NCBI GenBank assembly: GCA_038503075.1
Contig: JBCAML010000003.1
Location: 2,232,001-2,296,000, forward strand
Direction of reading: 5' to 3'
DNA from: Gyromitra esculenta
Taxonomy: Eukaryota > Ascomycota > Pezizomycetes > Pezizales > Discinaceae
Length of the DNA: 64,000 nt
Shown: in pieces, positions 10,771-21,911 of the stretch
Layout: each line of letters begins with the position of its first letter
Position numbering within the stretch: position 1 is the first letter of the stretch
Notes under the pieces: generated by a model
Databases searched by the model: none
The model's input: only the letters and a program-made list of their open reading frames with translations
Told to the model about the DNA's origin: nothing
Program-made: the position numbers and the translations under genes

Positions 10771-12497
10771 ATGGACCTCAAATCTATGCCTTTCCGAGAT
10801 TTCCAAGGAACTTCTGTCACAGCCGCTCAGGGAAGTTGTTTCTGTTAAGGCTTAGGATCTTCTTCGTACATGCTATTATGCGTCTCTCTGCGTCCAGGGA
10901 CTAAAATGACTTGTAAGATGCTCAACAAGTATGCAAATGAAACTGTAGGTAACAGAACATTGGGTGATAGAATTTACCCCGCGTGTCCTGGTGATCGAAT
11001 TTTATTTATTTATAAGCCTAGCTTATTAAAGTACATGTAGAGTACCGGTATACCGGCAACATTGGTAAAACAAGCCATCCCTATATGTATGTTATCAAAA
11101 TCCACTCACCAACATAGCTTTCAAGTTGCATAGGTCTGGCCTGTTTCGTAAACATCAACGGAATACAAGCACAAATAAATGAGAGTGGGTGGTGTGGTAT
11201 CACGAGGTGATTCGGCAAACCGACAACATTCGTAGGTGAATAACGTGGAAATAAGGTTAGGAGCTGCAAGTGCGGGCTATGAAGATTGTGTTTGGTTTGG
11301 TGCCGATATTAGGGCAACCTCGTAGCTAAAGACAATCGTAGTGTTCAGTTGAAAATATTTTTACAGCTGAAATTAATATTGTCTTCAAATTTAAGCAGGG
11401 ATAGGGTTTTTTACTTTTCGTTAAACGAGAGATCGTTTTGCTTGTTCCAATTTCCAAGTAGTTTGCATGTTAACGCACAATAAGTGACATTTTGTGGTCT
11501 CTGGGGGGGGGGCTACACCTAGCCTCTCGCCTGTATCCTGAAACAAGGTTTCTAGGTTATCAGACACTACCTCTAGGGTATTTGGGAGGAGGGTGCGCAC
11601 AAAGCAGGTAGTATTCGGATTTATATTCGCTCCCAGAGATCTCGTCATAGCCTAAAAAGCAGCTGCTTAGGGACACTGTGCTCGGTTCTACGATTGGGGA
11701 GGATTGTAGCCCCATCGCCCTAAACAAGAAAGGGCGACAAGGTAGTTAGGGATTTGAGATAGAGACACTACTCAGGAGCGGCTTTGAAGTTTTTTCTAAC
11801 TTCACCTTCTAGAACCTAAGATGCTAATGAGTATGATGATTGTGAGAAATTTGAGATCATGATCAGTGAGGAGTTCAGCCTCAGCTTTGGTGGAGGGGAA
11901 GATTTGGAGGAAATGTAAGGGTATAACCATCCCCATGATAACTCAAAAGATGGCGAAGAAGATATTAGTAAAAAGTTTGGTGTTTGGCTCCCATAAGTAC
12001 ATGTACACCTCACGCGAATATATCCTAAGGCTGTCTCTAGACATTTGAAAGACAAAGGCACATACTCTCCTCGCTTAGATTCCTTTACTTCTTCAGAAGA
12101 AGGTTTTCTAGGGCTTGCTAACACGAGGAATATTTAATTTTACTAAGTGCTTGATTCGTTAACCCCGGAAATTTACAACTACCCCCCCTTTCTTTCCAAT
12201 CACCGCTATTCTTCGCACTACTTACTATGCGCTTTAAGACGACGGGCTTGCTGTTTGTTTCAATACACTAACCGTGGTATCTGCTTATATGTATTCTTTC
12301 TACCTCCATGCAACTACTGACTGATCCATATAAGACGCAAAACCCAACAATGATTAAAAATAAAAGCACGTCTTTAACAAATCCTAGATATTATTTCTCT
12401 ATGCGTAGGTCTTGAAACCAAAAACCAAAAAAACAAGTAAACGTCTTAAATGCATCACAATAACTCACTCGCGCCACAATTACTCCATACCAGCAAA

Positions 12498-14162
12498 TTA
12501 CAGCTTCGCCTTCTCTTTAAACGCGGGAGAAACCAACGAATCATACGCAGAGCTTGCTAACGAGTCGGCTGCTGTAGAAACAGTGTGTGTAAACAGCCCT
12601 CTCGTATCGACCATGGACGGGTTTAAATCTTCGATTTTATTGGCGCCAATTAGGCGCATATTCATTACGAATTCATCCTATAAAGTTCAGTTTCAAGTCT
12701 AGGAGTGTTAAGAGGGAGATGAAAATACTCTTAGTAGCTGCATAGCCCTGTTTACCCCCTGCTCCCCATAGGCACTCATCGCATACAAGAACGGCCTTCC
12801 GATACCCACTCCCTTTGCGCCAAGACAAAGTGCCTTGATAATATCTGTCGCCCTCCTAATCCCACCATCGATATAAACTTCGATCTTATTCTCTAGTCCT
12901 CTTTCCCTTAGCTTGGGCATCACCTCTGCAAGTACCTCAATTCCCGAGGGCGCGGTATCGAGCTGTCGTCCGCCGTGATTCGACAACACTACTCCGGCAA
13001 CACCATATTCTACTGCCATGAGTACGTCTTCAATCCTCTGTACACCTTTGAGTACAATTGGCATCTTGGTGATGGACTTGAAGTACGCGAGATCTTTCCA
13101 CGAGAGGGAGGGGTCGATGAAAGAAGAGATTGCGCGCGCAGCTCCTTGAGAGCGGTCGACGTCGTCATTTTCGGCTTTCTGGACGTTTGTGCCAACGTCG
13201 TCGAACTTGGAACGCATATCTATTTGGTAAGGGTGATATGAGATATTGCTTTAAGGGGGGCGGTTTTAAGAGCAGTACCTTTTTCTCGTCGGCCAAGCTG
13301 GGGTGCATCTACTGTGATAAACAGTCCCTTGCAGCCACGCTTTTCAGCATGCTCTACTATCCGCCGTGTCACATTCCGATTCTTATTGACATATAGCTGC
13401 AACCACTGCACTTGATCACCCTTCTTCGCATCCACAATTTCATCAAAGCTGCACGATGCCAACGTCGGGATCATCTGGATCACATCGTGTTTCGCAGCCG
13501 CCCTCGTTAGCACCACCTCCCCCTCCGGATTCCCGAGCTTCCCGAGCGCCGTTGCAGTAACATAAAACGGAATGCTACACTTATCGCCTAGCATAGTTGT
13601 GCTAGTATCCACGTGCTCCACGTCGACCAAGATCCGAGGGCGAAACCAGATCTTGTGGAACGCGGAGTGGTTTTCACGCAGGGTGATCTCGTCATCTGCG
13701 CCGGAGGAATAGTAGGCCCATGCAGTGCGCTTCATGACCTTCTTCGCAACAGCTTCGAAATCAATGAGGTTATAGCATTGCTCTAGGATAGGCATATTTG
13801 CGATTCGCTCCTGCCGAGCAGCTTCCTCAGGGTCTTCGGCCTTGGTTTCGGCCTGGACGGTGGACATGTCAACGGGGCCAAGGTGCTTAGATTTATCCAG
13901 GTACTACGGGAAGGATTAGCTTAGGAGCTTGGAATTGGCATTAGAAGATTGATAAGCGAACCTTTTCGAGAGTGTCCGGAGGGTGGATGGGATCAAATTC
14001 TTCTGTGGCATCTTTTCCAGCGTACTTCAAGATGATTTTTGAGCCTCCCGGGTGCTCGGGGAGAAATTCGGTCACATCATAGGCATTGCCGTGGACGATC
14101 ACCCAGCAAGAGTCCTTATTATTGTGCTTTGCCACATCCTGACCGGTCAATTTTGCGTGCAT
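12498..14162 (-). CDS. CYB2: Cytochrome b2-type L-lactate dehydrogenase (heme b5 + FMN domains)
   Basis: Four exons, 14162-13962, 13903-13279, 13219-12729 and 12677-12498, give 498 aa. An N-terminal cytochrome b5 domain (residues about 1-75) has the heme-binding [17 protein letters not shown] and a second axial His in DPIHPP. The FMN-dependent alpha-hydroxyacid dehydrogenase barrel follows: [49 protein letters not shown], catalytic [15 protein letters not shown], and [20 protein letters not shown]. It ends with the Cyb2-like [23 protein letters not shown]. The family oxidises L-lactate (or related 2-hydroxy acids) and passes electrons to cytochrome c. Unlike yeast Cyb2, it begins directly at the b5 domain with no visible mitochondrial presequence. 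It may be a cytosolic paralogue, or an upstream exon was missed. Substrate identity is inferred. Confidence 0.9.
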
Positions 14163-15485
14163 GTTTGTCCTTCCGTGTGTAATTGCAATTGAAGAGCTGG
14201 AATGAAGATGGCGAGTTGAAGTACGTGGGTAGAAAACAGGACGAACGGAAGCAGATCGGCCTTAGACAGCTAATCGACTTTGCTTACGAGCACCTTTGAT
14301 ACCATTCGGGCTCGGCGCAATGAAGGGCGAGATGTGGGGTGCCAAGAAGGCGGCCTGTTCAAGCCCTGGCACTCGGCTGGAGCCTCAACCCTATGCCACG
14401 GCCATCGGTATTGCTTGGTGGGGGAAGATTCCACGGCATGTTCTATTGAGGGGAATGAAGGGTGTAAATAGAGGGCATGTATCCCGAGGAACCCGGAATG
14501 GGGTTCTATTGAATCCCATAGCAAAAATAACTCAAAAAAGAAATGGTTTTTGGAAATAGAACTCCAAAAGCAAGCAACACAGTGCATGGCAGCAAACGAT
14601 TTCAGATGTTGTAGTAGCCACAATACCACGGACCAGTTCCTAAAATCGTTTCAGAATAAAAAACAGTGCCAAGATTTGCGGTCACTCTGGGACAAAAACA
14701 ACCAAGATAACCAACCAACTCCATGTATACATGTATGTGTCTTTAAAATCCGTGGGTCTCATAATTTTGATCTCATAATTTCGATTAACGGATCTTTTTT
14801 GCCTTCCAATCTCCAGCCATACAATGAGACTAAAGAAACTGCTTCTGCCTGATGCACGAGGCAACTACGTTTAATATCGCCACTGCAGATACAGTGGCCC
14901 CCGTACAATTATTGTTTCAAGTACCGTTTCAGCATTACTGGGCCGCTGAACAAACAAAGAGCGGTGCTCAGTAGGGCTAAATTTCCCAAAAAGAGGCAAC
15001 GGACTGTGGCCCAGGTCTCGTCCTCGTCCGCGAGGTGGAGAATGTGGAGATGACTGGTCGTCCGTGTCGATGATGTCGATATGCATGACTGCGGCGCCCT
15101 ATGTCGCACAGTTAAACGGTAGCGGTTTGGATCAAACATGGTGCGTTCAACCAGTCACCAGTGCAGCCGCCTTCCCTCTCCCCAGAATCTCTCCGTCCCG
15201 GCTCACCGCCCCCCCTCCTGCTGTTGGCTATCGTACCTATTTCTCCTCCTCCCCGCCGCCGGAAGCTCATCCTCTCCCATCCTCTCTCCCCCCGCGACGG
15301 ACTCCTAAACAACCTCCCGCCCCCTCCATCCGCTCCTTTAAGGCATTCCTTTTGTCACTCCCCCATCTATTCTGTTATTTTCGTTGTTTATCCACCTATC
15401 TGCAGCTTAGTCGCTCAACCGGCTGCTGTGCTTCGATTTCTCATCACCCGTCGCTGCGCGCCATATACATACACATATACATACT
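14163..15485. other. Intergenic between CYB2 and the Rab gene (divergent)
   Basis: No gene or repeat is recognised. The stretch 15170-15480 is very C/T-rich, typical of a fungal promoter and 5' leader, and leads into the Rab start codon. Confidence 0.5.
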
Positions 15486-16780
15486 ATGAATCAAGATCGT
15501 TCGGATATGAGCCTCGAGGCGAAGCTAGTGGTGTTAGGTACTCAAGGTGGGTTCGGTCCGGCTTCTGCCCGGGATGTCTGCGCGTGCACCCATCCGAGCG
15601 CTTTCCGAGGGAAGGAGAGAGCTTCTGAGCTGTTGCGGGTTGTCATGATAGCTAACGCCATGTGTCAACAGGCGTGGGCAAGACTTCCCTCGTCGTCAGG
15701 TATGTACTACCCTGGTCCCTGTGTGTTGCGCATGTACACAACTTAGCATTAACTCGAAACAAACAAACAAACAGATATGTTAAAAACACCTTCGATCCTG
15801 CCTCGGCGTCCACAATAGGCGCAAGTTTCCTCGCCAAGAAGGTAATTGTGGATGATTGTCTCGTGCGACTCCAAGTAAGCTTCTACTTCCCAGAGATCGT
15901 CCCATTTCGTTTCACCCCCAATGGCGTGAACTATAGCTGATTGTATGGCTTTACGATAGATATGGGTGAATACACAAGCCTCCGTTCCGTCGGTTTCCTA
16001 TGAATGCCACTCTAACTACTTTAAACTGCTTTTAGGACACCGCTGGACAGGAACGCTACCGATCCATCTCTAAACTCTACTACCGTTCAGCCAACTGTGG
16101 TATACTCTGCTACGACATCACCTCAGAAGCCTCATTTTTAGCAATGCATTCATGGTATGCTCCCTCCCTTCTCTCTACCTTATTCTTTTCTTTTGTCTTC
16201 GATTTCGATTTCGATTTCTTTTCTTTTTTTTTCCTCCGCCAACTTAAACCAAAACTCCCACTCGATGCTACTTCTAAAGGCTTCTCGAACTCAAGAAGAA
16301 CGTAAACAACGAAAATATCATCATTCATATCGTCGGCACAAAAGCCGATCTCGTCAACGCCGACCCATCGAAACGGGAAGTTCCGTTTGAGCGCTGTGTC
16401 GCATATGCTGCTGAGCATTTGGGGGATGATGAAGCTGCGAGTTGGGTTGGCATGGATACCTGTCATGAAATTTCTGCTAGGGACGATCAAGGTCAGTCTT
16501 TGTTGGAGATTTCTTCTGGTTACGACCACGACGGCCTACTTCATGCCCAGTTTGGCCATGTATATTTATGTTAACCTCCTCGGAAGCAACAGGGGTCGAC
16601 GAAGTTTTCCAAGTAATTGCTCGAAAACTTGTTGAGCGCCGTGCAGAAATCGAACGAGAACGGATGTATGGCCCTGGCGGGGGCGCGGAATATGGCGTGA
16701 AAGACGGTGGTGGTAGAGATCTAAGAGTAGATGCGTCAGATCCGAACGAAAAGAATAAGAGGGGGGGGAAATGCTGTTAG
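15486..16780 (+). CDS. Rab-family small GTPase (Rab5/21/22-like) with a 6-nt microexon
   Basis: Seven exons, 15486-15546, 15672-15699, 15775-15874, 15960-15965, 16036-16154, 16280-16491 and 16593-16780, give 237 aa. All G motifs assemble only after splicing: P-loop GTQGVGKTS, switch I STIGASF, switch [13 protein letters not shown], the base-binding GTKADLV, and SARDD at the SAK position. The C-terminus ends GGKCC, a double-cysteine geranylgeranylation signal, so the protein is membrane-anchored. Exon 4 is only ATATGG (Ile-Trp); without it the WDTAGQE motif loses its Trp. The sequence [16 protein letters not shown] and the insertion [13 protein letters not shown] resemble endosomal Rabs of the Rab5/21/22 group. 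The exact subfamily is uncertain. It probably acts in endosomal vesicle traffic. Confidence 0.85.
15960..15965 (+). other. 6-nt microexon (Ile-Trp) of the Rab gene
   Basis: Flanked by acceptor ACGATAG and donor GTGAAT. The upstream intron has a CTGAT branch-like site about 20 nt before the acceptor. Including it restores CTCCAA-ATATGG-GACACC, that is LQ-IW-DTAGQE, in phase. Confidence 0.8.
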
Positions 16781-17065
16781 ATATGACTTACAAACCACGA
16801 TTAACGACATTATTCTCTTCCATATATCCCTTTATCACCTTACGAATCTTTTTCGCTTTCGCTTTCGCTTTCGCTTTTGTTTTTGTTGAGCTGTCTCCTG
16901 CTTTGAACAGTTCCCACGCATTGTCTTTTTATACCCTGTTGTATCTATAGTATTGCAGTGCCATGAAATATCATGCCATAGGTTTTTCTGGCTCTTTCTT
17001 GTTGTTATTTTTGCGTCTCTTGTGCGATTATTTTTTGTACCCTTTCTTGCCGAAATTGGTTTATA

Positions 17066-17295
17066 GCATGGCACGAACGGACGGCGGACACGGTCTAATG
17101 ACGAACAGGGGTCAGAGCTTGGCAAAGACTATTGGGAGAATATTGACTTTTTGTACCTTTATTATAGTCCTGAACTTTCTTGATAGTCCGTATTACGGGA
17201 CCTTATTTACAGTACAAAAACTAGTGCCCTTTCTATAGTCCTGCCAAGAATTAGCCCCTGCCCGCCATTAGACCATGTTCGCCATCCACCTATGC
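17066..17295. mobile_element. Degenerate copy of the CAGGGGG TIR element
   Basis: The order of blocks matches the element at 17514: GACGGCGGACA, a GACAGGGGTCAG-like block, and CTTGGCAAAG with GAGAATATT on the left. Their complements TGCCAAG, CCCCTGCCCGCCAT and TGTTCGCCATCC lie on the right. Many substitutions and no clean ends. Confidence 0.55.
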
Positions 17296-17513
17296 CACGC
17301 TGTACAACAGTTCGAAGTTTTTTTATCGCAGTAATAGTATCTAGCTATTACGGTTACTTTATGGATTGAGGTGTAAACTTTTGTCGCATCCTAAGACACC
17401 GGGGTTGCTGGTTCGGTTTCGCATCACATATTATCACTCGTTAAAGCAACTAGTGGGGAGTTGTATAAACATATCCGCGGAGTTTTCTGTATTCCGCAGC
17501 ATGTGCTGAATAC

Positions 17514-17733
17514 TACAGGGGGTAACAGCCGGATGGCGGACACTGTTTGATGGCGGACAGGGATCAGGACTTGGCATAGAACTGTTGAGGGTACAGGACT
17601 GTTTTTCTGAATTCTTTTGTAGACTTCTTATAGCCCTGTACCCTCTCAATAGCCCTTGCCAAGTTTTTGTCAAGTAGACCTGACCCCTGTCCGCCATCAG
17701 GCAGTGTCCGCCGTCCGGCCGCTACCCCCTGTA
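17514..17733. mobile_element. 220-bp element with long terminal inverted repeats
   Basis: The left end TACAGGGGGTAACAGCCGG pairs with the right end CCGGCCGCTACCCCCTGTA. Complementarity continues inward for about 100 bp through GATGGCGGACA (present twice), GACAGGGATCAGGACTTGGC and GAGGGTACAGG, so almost the whole element is a hairpin. TA bases at both ends suggest a TA target duplication, as in Tc1/mariner-type MITEs. There is no coding capacity. Confidence 0.75.
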
Positions 17734-18903
17734 TAGGTTTCGTATTTTTCAAGTTTTGTGGCAGTACAAAAGTCCTACCGAATACCTGTCAGGCATAGCT
17801 TGTAAATGATATGGATTTGTTTAGGCCACAAGCTACACGTAGACAGAATTAGCGGGTAGCACTAGTAGCGCACAGGTATCCAGACACTCAGACACGCACC
17901 ATCATCACTATCAGTACTATTAGCATCATCAATATCGTCATCAAAACCAGCGCGCCATACAAGCGTACAGTGTGGGTGTTAGAGCGATTAAAATTCTTGG
18001 CCACAACGATTTTTTAGTCTTAACTACATGTGCTCCAGCCCACTTGCACATATAACATATACCTATAGAAATAGACAGAGTCCTATAGAAATTACTCACC
18101 ATAAAGAGCATCTAGAACTGGCCCAGATCACCTTAAAGTATTATTGGTATATTAGACTATCAATCTATAGGGGTATTTACTTTTGTGAATAGGCGTTTTT
18201 AGAAGTTACATGTACTTAATGTACATGTATTAATTACTTTAAAGAATTAGCAACCACTGGTTCTCAAATATATAGTATACAAGATGCATGACCAGCTTAG
18301 CTTCTCTTTCATAGTTTAGACCATATATGGCTCAAGATACGCAATCTCTATCCATAAAGCGTCAACTGCACCCATCAACACATATGTCAGTACCTTGACG
18401 GGACACCCAGTCATCATCAAAGTGTGCAACCCTAATCGTGCACATCCATATTATGTGTATAGACTGACGGGTAATCGTCACACGAAGGTGGGCATCATTA
18501 GCGCACTGCCGCACCGGGCTGAGTTACTTAGTTTCCACAATGTAACCTATAGCACCTATATTTACTGTTAGAGAGGTTTTGTGGTGTGGGGTTGATACTA
18601 TACTTATTTGGCGCGAAATATCACCTAAACCTTTGGAGAGGAGCTTAGGAAATACGATACTATTAATATGCTGCTATAAGTTTGCGTTATAATCTCACAT
18701 ATTCTTAACAATAGATACATGTACCTTCCGTCACTGTTGGGATGGTATTACGCCCGTTGTACTAAACCCCGTATATGGATGGAAATTCTCCGGAAGCAGT
18801 GGCAGACTAGAAGCAGAGGGTGTCTGGGGTGTTCGGAAGACAGAGAGTTCCTATGTATATAGCAAGCGATATAGCCCGGCTATTCAGCGATTGATTCACA
18901 ATA

Positions 18904-19177
18904 TGTTGGATATATGGTACATATCCATAGGCTTCCTAATACTTCATTGGCACGCCATTCTTCAGGATATCGATATCGGTTCGGTCAATAGTCTCACCTG
19001 CTAATGGGGGTTACTTGGGCCGATCCATTCGGCGCCCAGAGAGCCCCCATAGGCCTGTTTATCTATGGCTCCATAGGGAGTATATATATGGGGCTCTATA
19101 CCCGTTCTTCTAGTCATTTTTCTCTTCTGTACTTCACTCGACACCGAATATCACATATCTATTCATTATATTCAACA
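18904..19177. mobile_element. Solo LTR with 5-bp target duplication
   Basis: The element begins TGTTGGATATA and ends TATATTCAACA, a TG..CA inverted terminus typical of retroviral-type LTRs. It is flanked on both sides by CAATA (18899-18903 and 19178-19182). A TATA-like AGTATATATATGG lies near 19078. It is 274 bp long, and no internal retrotransposon sequence remains, so it is a recombination product. A degenerate relative is at 2836-3120. Confidence 0.8.
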
Positions 19178-19188
19178 CAATACTCATA

Positions 19189-19411
19189 AGTGCTTGAGGT
19201 CGAAGGTTCGAATCCTTCAGGGGACCGACTCACTGGGATATTAATCATGGATTCCTTACCCGGCATGCAGATAGTTTTAGGCTCCAGGGGAGATTTTCCA
19301 TACCCGGCGCCCAAATAGGACATGTTTCCAAAAGAGGAGGAGAAAAAGTACACCGCCATAACCTAAGGGTTGCATGCGAGTATGAAATAAACAAAAAACA
19401 AAACAAAACAA
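19189..19411 (+). mobile_element. tRNA-derived SINE (5'-truncated) with A-rich tail and target duplication
   Basis: The body starts AGTGCTTGAGG and contains a perfect pol III B box and T-arm, GGTTCGAATCC (19205-19215) inside GAAGG-TTCGAAT-CCTTC. It ends in an A-rich AACAAAACAAAAC tail. A 15-bp direct repeat, AACACAATACTCATA, flanks it at 19174-19188 and 19412-19426. The 5' half of a tRNA (A box) is absent. tRNA-like head, A-rich tail and a 13-15 bp duplication are the signature of LINE-mobilised SINE insertion. Confidence 0.7.
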
Positions 19412-19693
19412 AACACAATACTCATAGCTTGACACGAGTGATTTGTTATGATTAAGAGAGAACCAAATAGTATAGTTTTGGGAGATGGTAAACACAATGT
19501 ATGACGAACCTTTATCCTTCTTCAATGCAATCATAACTAAGTTTACTAGAAGTCTAGTCACAATTCACTAAAAGAGTGGCTTATTATGGGCTCTCCGTGA
19601 AAATATATTTCCAGGACTAAAGAGTTTCATTGCTAGAGAAAGAAAATTATGCCATCTAAAAAAAACAACTATTTCAGAACACTGTATGCTAGC

Positions 19694-21911
19694 TCATGCC
19701 TTCCAGCCACCGATAGCATCATCAATGCTCTTCCTATATACTTGCTGCGCTTTTGCCATTTCAAGGAAGACCTAGACAACTCGTTAGATGAACTAAATTT
19801 CTACAATGGAAAAGAAAACTGCGGGCTTACCTTATACTTCGCATCCAAGAGTTTCTTTTCATGCTCGTTTGTTGTGGGTGTTATGATAGTTCCTGGCTTG
19901 CTCATTTTATCCATGATAGTCCACAAATTCTCTGTTTCGCCCTTCTCGTTCACACTTGCTGCCTTCGCACCGAGCATGGCAGCACCAAGAACTACTGCTG
20001 CATCAATGTATCTTGGGATTGATACGGGATATCCTGTTGCATCCGCGATGAGGTGCATCAGAAGCTTGTTCTTGCACTGCCCACCACTCATGAAGATGCT
20101 CGTGATGCTATGGCCGCTGTTGTTGAGAGTCTCAATAATATGCCGGGTTTGCTGAGCGATGAATTCCATCGCAGCAAAATACTGCAGTGCCAAATCGTCG
20201 ATGCTAGAGTCCATGCTCAAACCAACAATAGCTCCACGCATTTCGGGGTTTGCGATTGGGGAACGGTTACCATGCTTATCGCCATAAAAGAAAAGATGGC
20301 GTGCGAGGTAGGTGATTGTCGGAGCAGTTCCAACCTGGCGCATTGATTCCAGATGTGCATTTAGATAATCAAAAATGTTTGCGGAGGCGGATTTTGCGGC
20401 ATCTAAGGCCGCATTGTAGGATGGATGGGTTGTGAGGACATTATGAAGGAGACTCCCGGTGCAGGACTGGCCACCCTCAGCCATCCAAAATCCTGGCAGC
20501 AGAACATCGCGGTACGGCCCCCTACGCATGAATAATTCATTAGCTACCGTATTTAATATTCAAGGGGTATTGTTCAAAAAATAAAAATAATTTTCTTCTT
20601 GGATGCCTGCCTGACTTACCATACTCCAGGAACAAACACAGCTTCCTTGGACATTACTAGATGGCATGTACTTGTGCCAGCCACAGCTGCAAGACGTTTA
20701 AAACATTGCTCAATGTCACTCATCGCATGATCCTGATCTAGAAGCCCTTCATCCATTTTCACCTTCGCGCCAACAGTTCCAATCCAGCCAGCATATGCAT
20801 CAATGACACCACTACCGATCTTTGTACCAGCCTTGAGGCCAAGCTCTTTCGCAGCTTTCTTACTTAGCTCCCCGACTAGCTCTCCTGCCGAAAGCATTGT
20901 CCCGTTCTACCCACAATTTTGTCGTCAGCATCACTGGTCTCTAATTCGAGCTTTCGAACGCGCCCGAAGCTGTCTAGAGAATATCAAAATTGCGTCATAC
21001 TTCACCATGGACACCACCCATCCTCCTGAAGTTATCTTCTGAAAGCTCCGGTAATCCGATAGCGTTTAAGAAGTCATCCTGCCACCCCTTGATACTCCCA
21101 TCGACACCAACAGGAACGAATCCTTGTTTACAGACAGCGCTGCAAAAAGATCTTGTTTCTTTCCCTGTTGCTAGGTGTGTCAGGACGTCTGCGAGGTCGT
21201 AGAACTTGCACTTATTGAAGAGTTCCTTCGGCATGTTGTTTTTCAGCCATAGGACTTTTGGAATTTCCATTTCTATAGACATTGAGCCGCCAACATAGCG
21301 GAGGAGCTTATGGTTTGTGGCGTTGATGTTGGCGGTTTCTTTGACAGGACGCTGAGTCGATACTACTTGTCAGTAAAACTGACATCTATCTTGAAAGATA
21401 ATTAACTAGCATTATTAGCGAATCTCACTTACATGGTCCATCCATACTAAATGCAAAATATTTGTTAGCTTGGCCATGGAAAAATGTCTTGATAATAGTG
21501 TCCTAGACATACAAATGACGTTTCTTGCCTTCTCAGTGAAGTCAGGTCCAGCCACGGAAATAGGTTCGTTCGAATCCTCAGACATCACTGCCAACGAGCA
21601 AGTGGCGTCGAAACCGATTCCCTTGACATTCTCTGGAGCGACGCCCGATTTTTCGAGGACGAGGCGACTGCAGTAGCAAATTGCGAACCAAATGTCTTCA
21701 GTCGATTGTTCCTGTGTCGATGATGATTACGGAGTTTTTTCTTGTAAAACAATTAGTTGGCGGGGTAACTCACATAGTAATTAGCTCTCGGATTCCAAGT
21801 TTGAATCTCCTTCGACTCGACAGCCTTAATCTCTCCGGTTTGATCAATAATACAGACTCTAGCGCTGCCAGTACCGACATCGACACCGAGGAAATAGCTT
21901 AAAGATGCCAT
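19694..21911 (-). CDS. FGGY-family pentulose kinase (D-ribulokinase-like)
   Basis: Seven exons, 21911-21774, 21711-21513, 21446-21433, 21351-21001, 20906-20620, 20521-19831 and 19771-19694, give 585 aa. The start shows the ATPase phosphate-1 motif FLGVDVGTGSARVCIIDQTG. The following motifs come in order: GIGFDATCSLAVM, LWMDHRPVKE, IKGWQDDFLNAIGL, TKIGSGVIDAYAGWIGTVG, WGPYRDVLLPGFWMAEGGQS, SGGQCKNKLLMHL and the adenosine motif AAVVLGAAMLGA. The GPYRD..LPGFW..EGGQS block is characteristic of the FGGY D-ribulokinase branch (human FGGY, yeast YDR109C) rather than glycerol or xylulose kinase. It probably phosphorylates D-ribulose (carbohydrate repair or salvage) in the cytosol. Exon 3 is only 14 nt (TA TGG ATG GAC CAT) but encodes the conserved WMDHR core. 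Confidence 0.92.

Larger units (their letters stand above)
9523..12497. other. Intergenic, one complete MITE and a short inverted repeat
   Basis: No gene is supported. It contains a 17-bp perfect inverted repeat (10266-10282 and 10371-10387) and a complete 243-bp GTAC-end MITE (10528-10770). The rest is AT-rich non-coding sequence with scattered short frames. Confidence 0.55.
16781..19693. other. Intergenic, transposon-rich interval
   Basis: Contains a TTTCGC run (about 16850-16877), two related TIR elements (about 17066-17295 and 17514-17733), a solo LTR (18904-19177) and a SINE (19189-19411). No protein gene is recognised; 17760-18900 shows nothing I can name. Confidence 0.6.

Noticed and set aside
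15952..15958. Alternative Rab exon using CTGATT near 15937
   Set aside because: It would give LID-TAGQE without the invariant Trp; the ATATGG exon restores IWDTAGQE exactly.
19150..19228. Possible intact tRNA gene
   Set aside because: Only the T-arm and a 3' acceptor-like strand are present; no matching 5' acceptor strand or D-arm. Treated as a SINE head instead.
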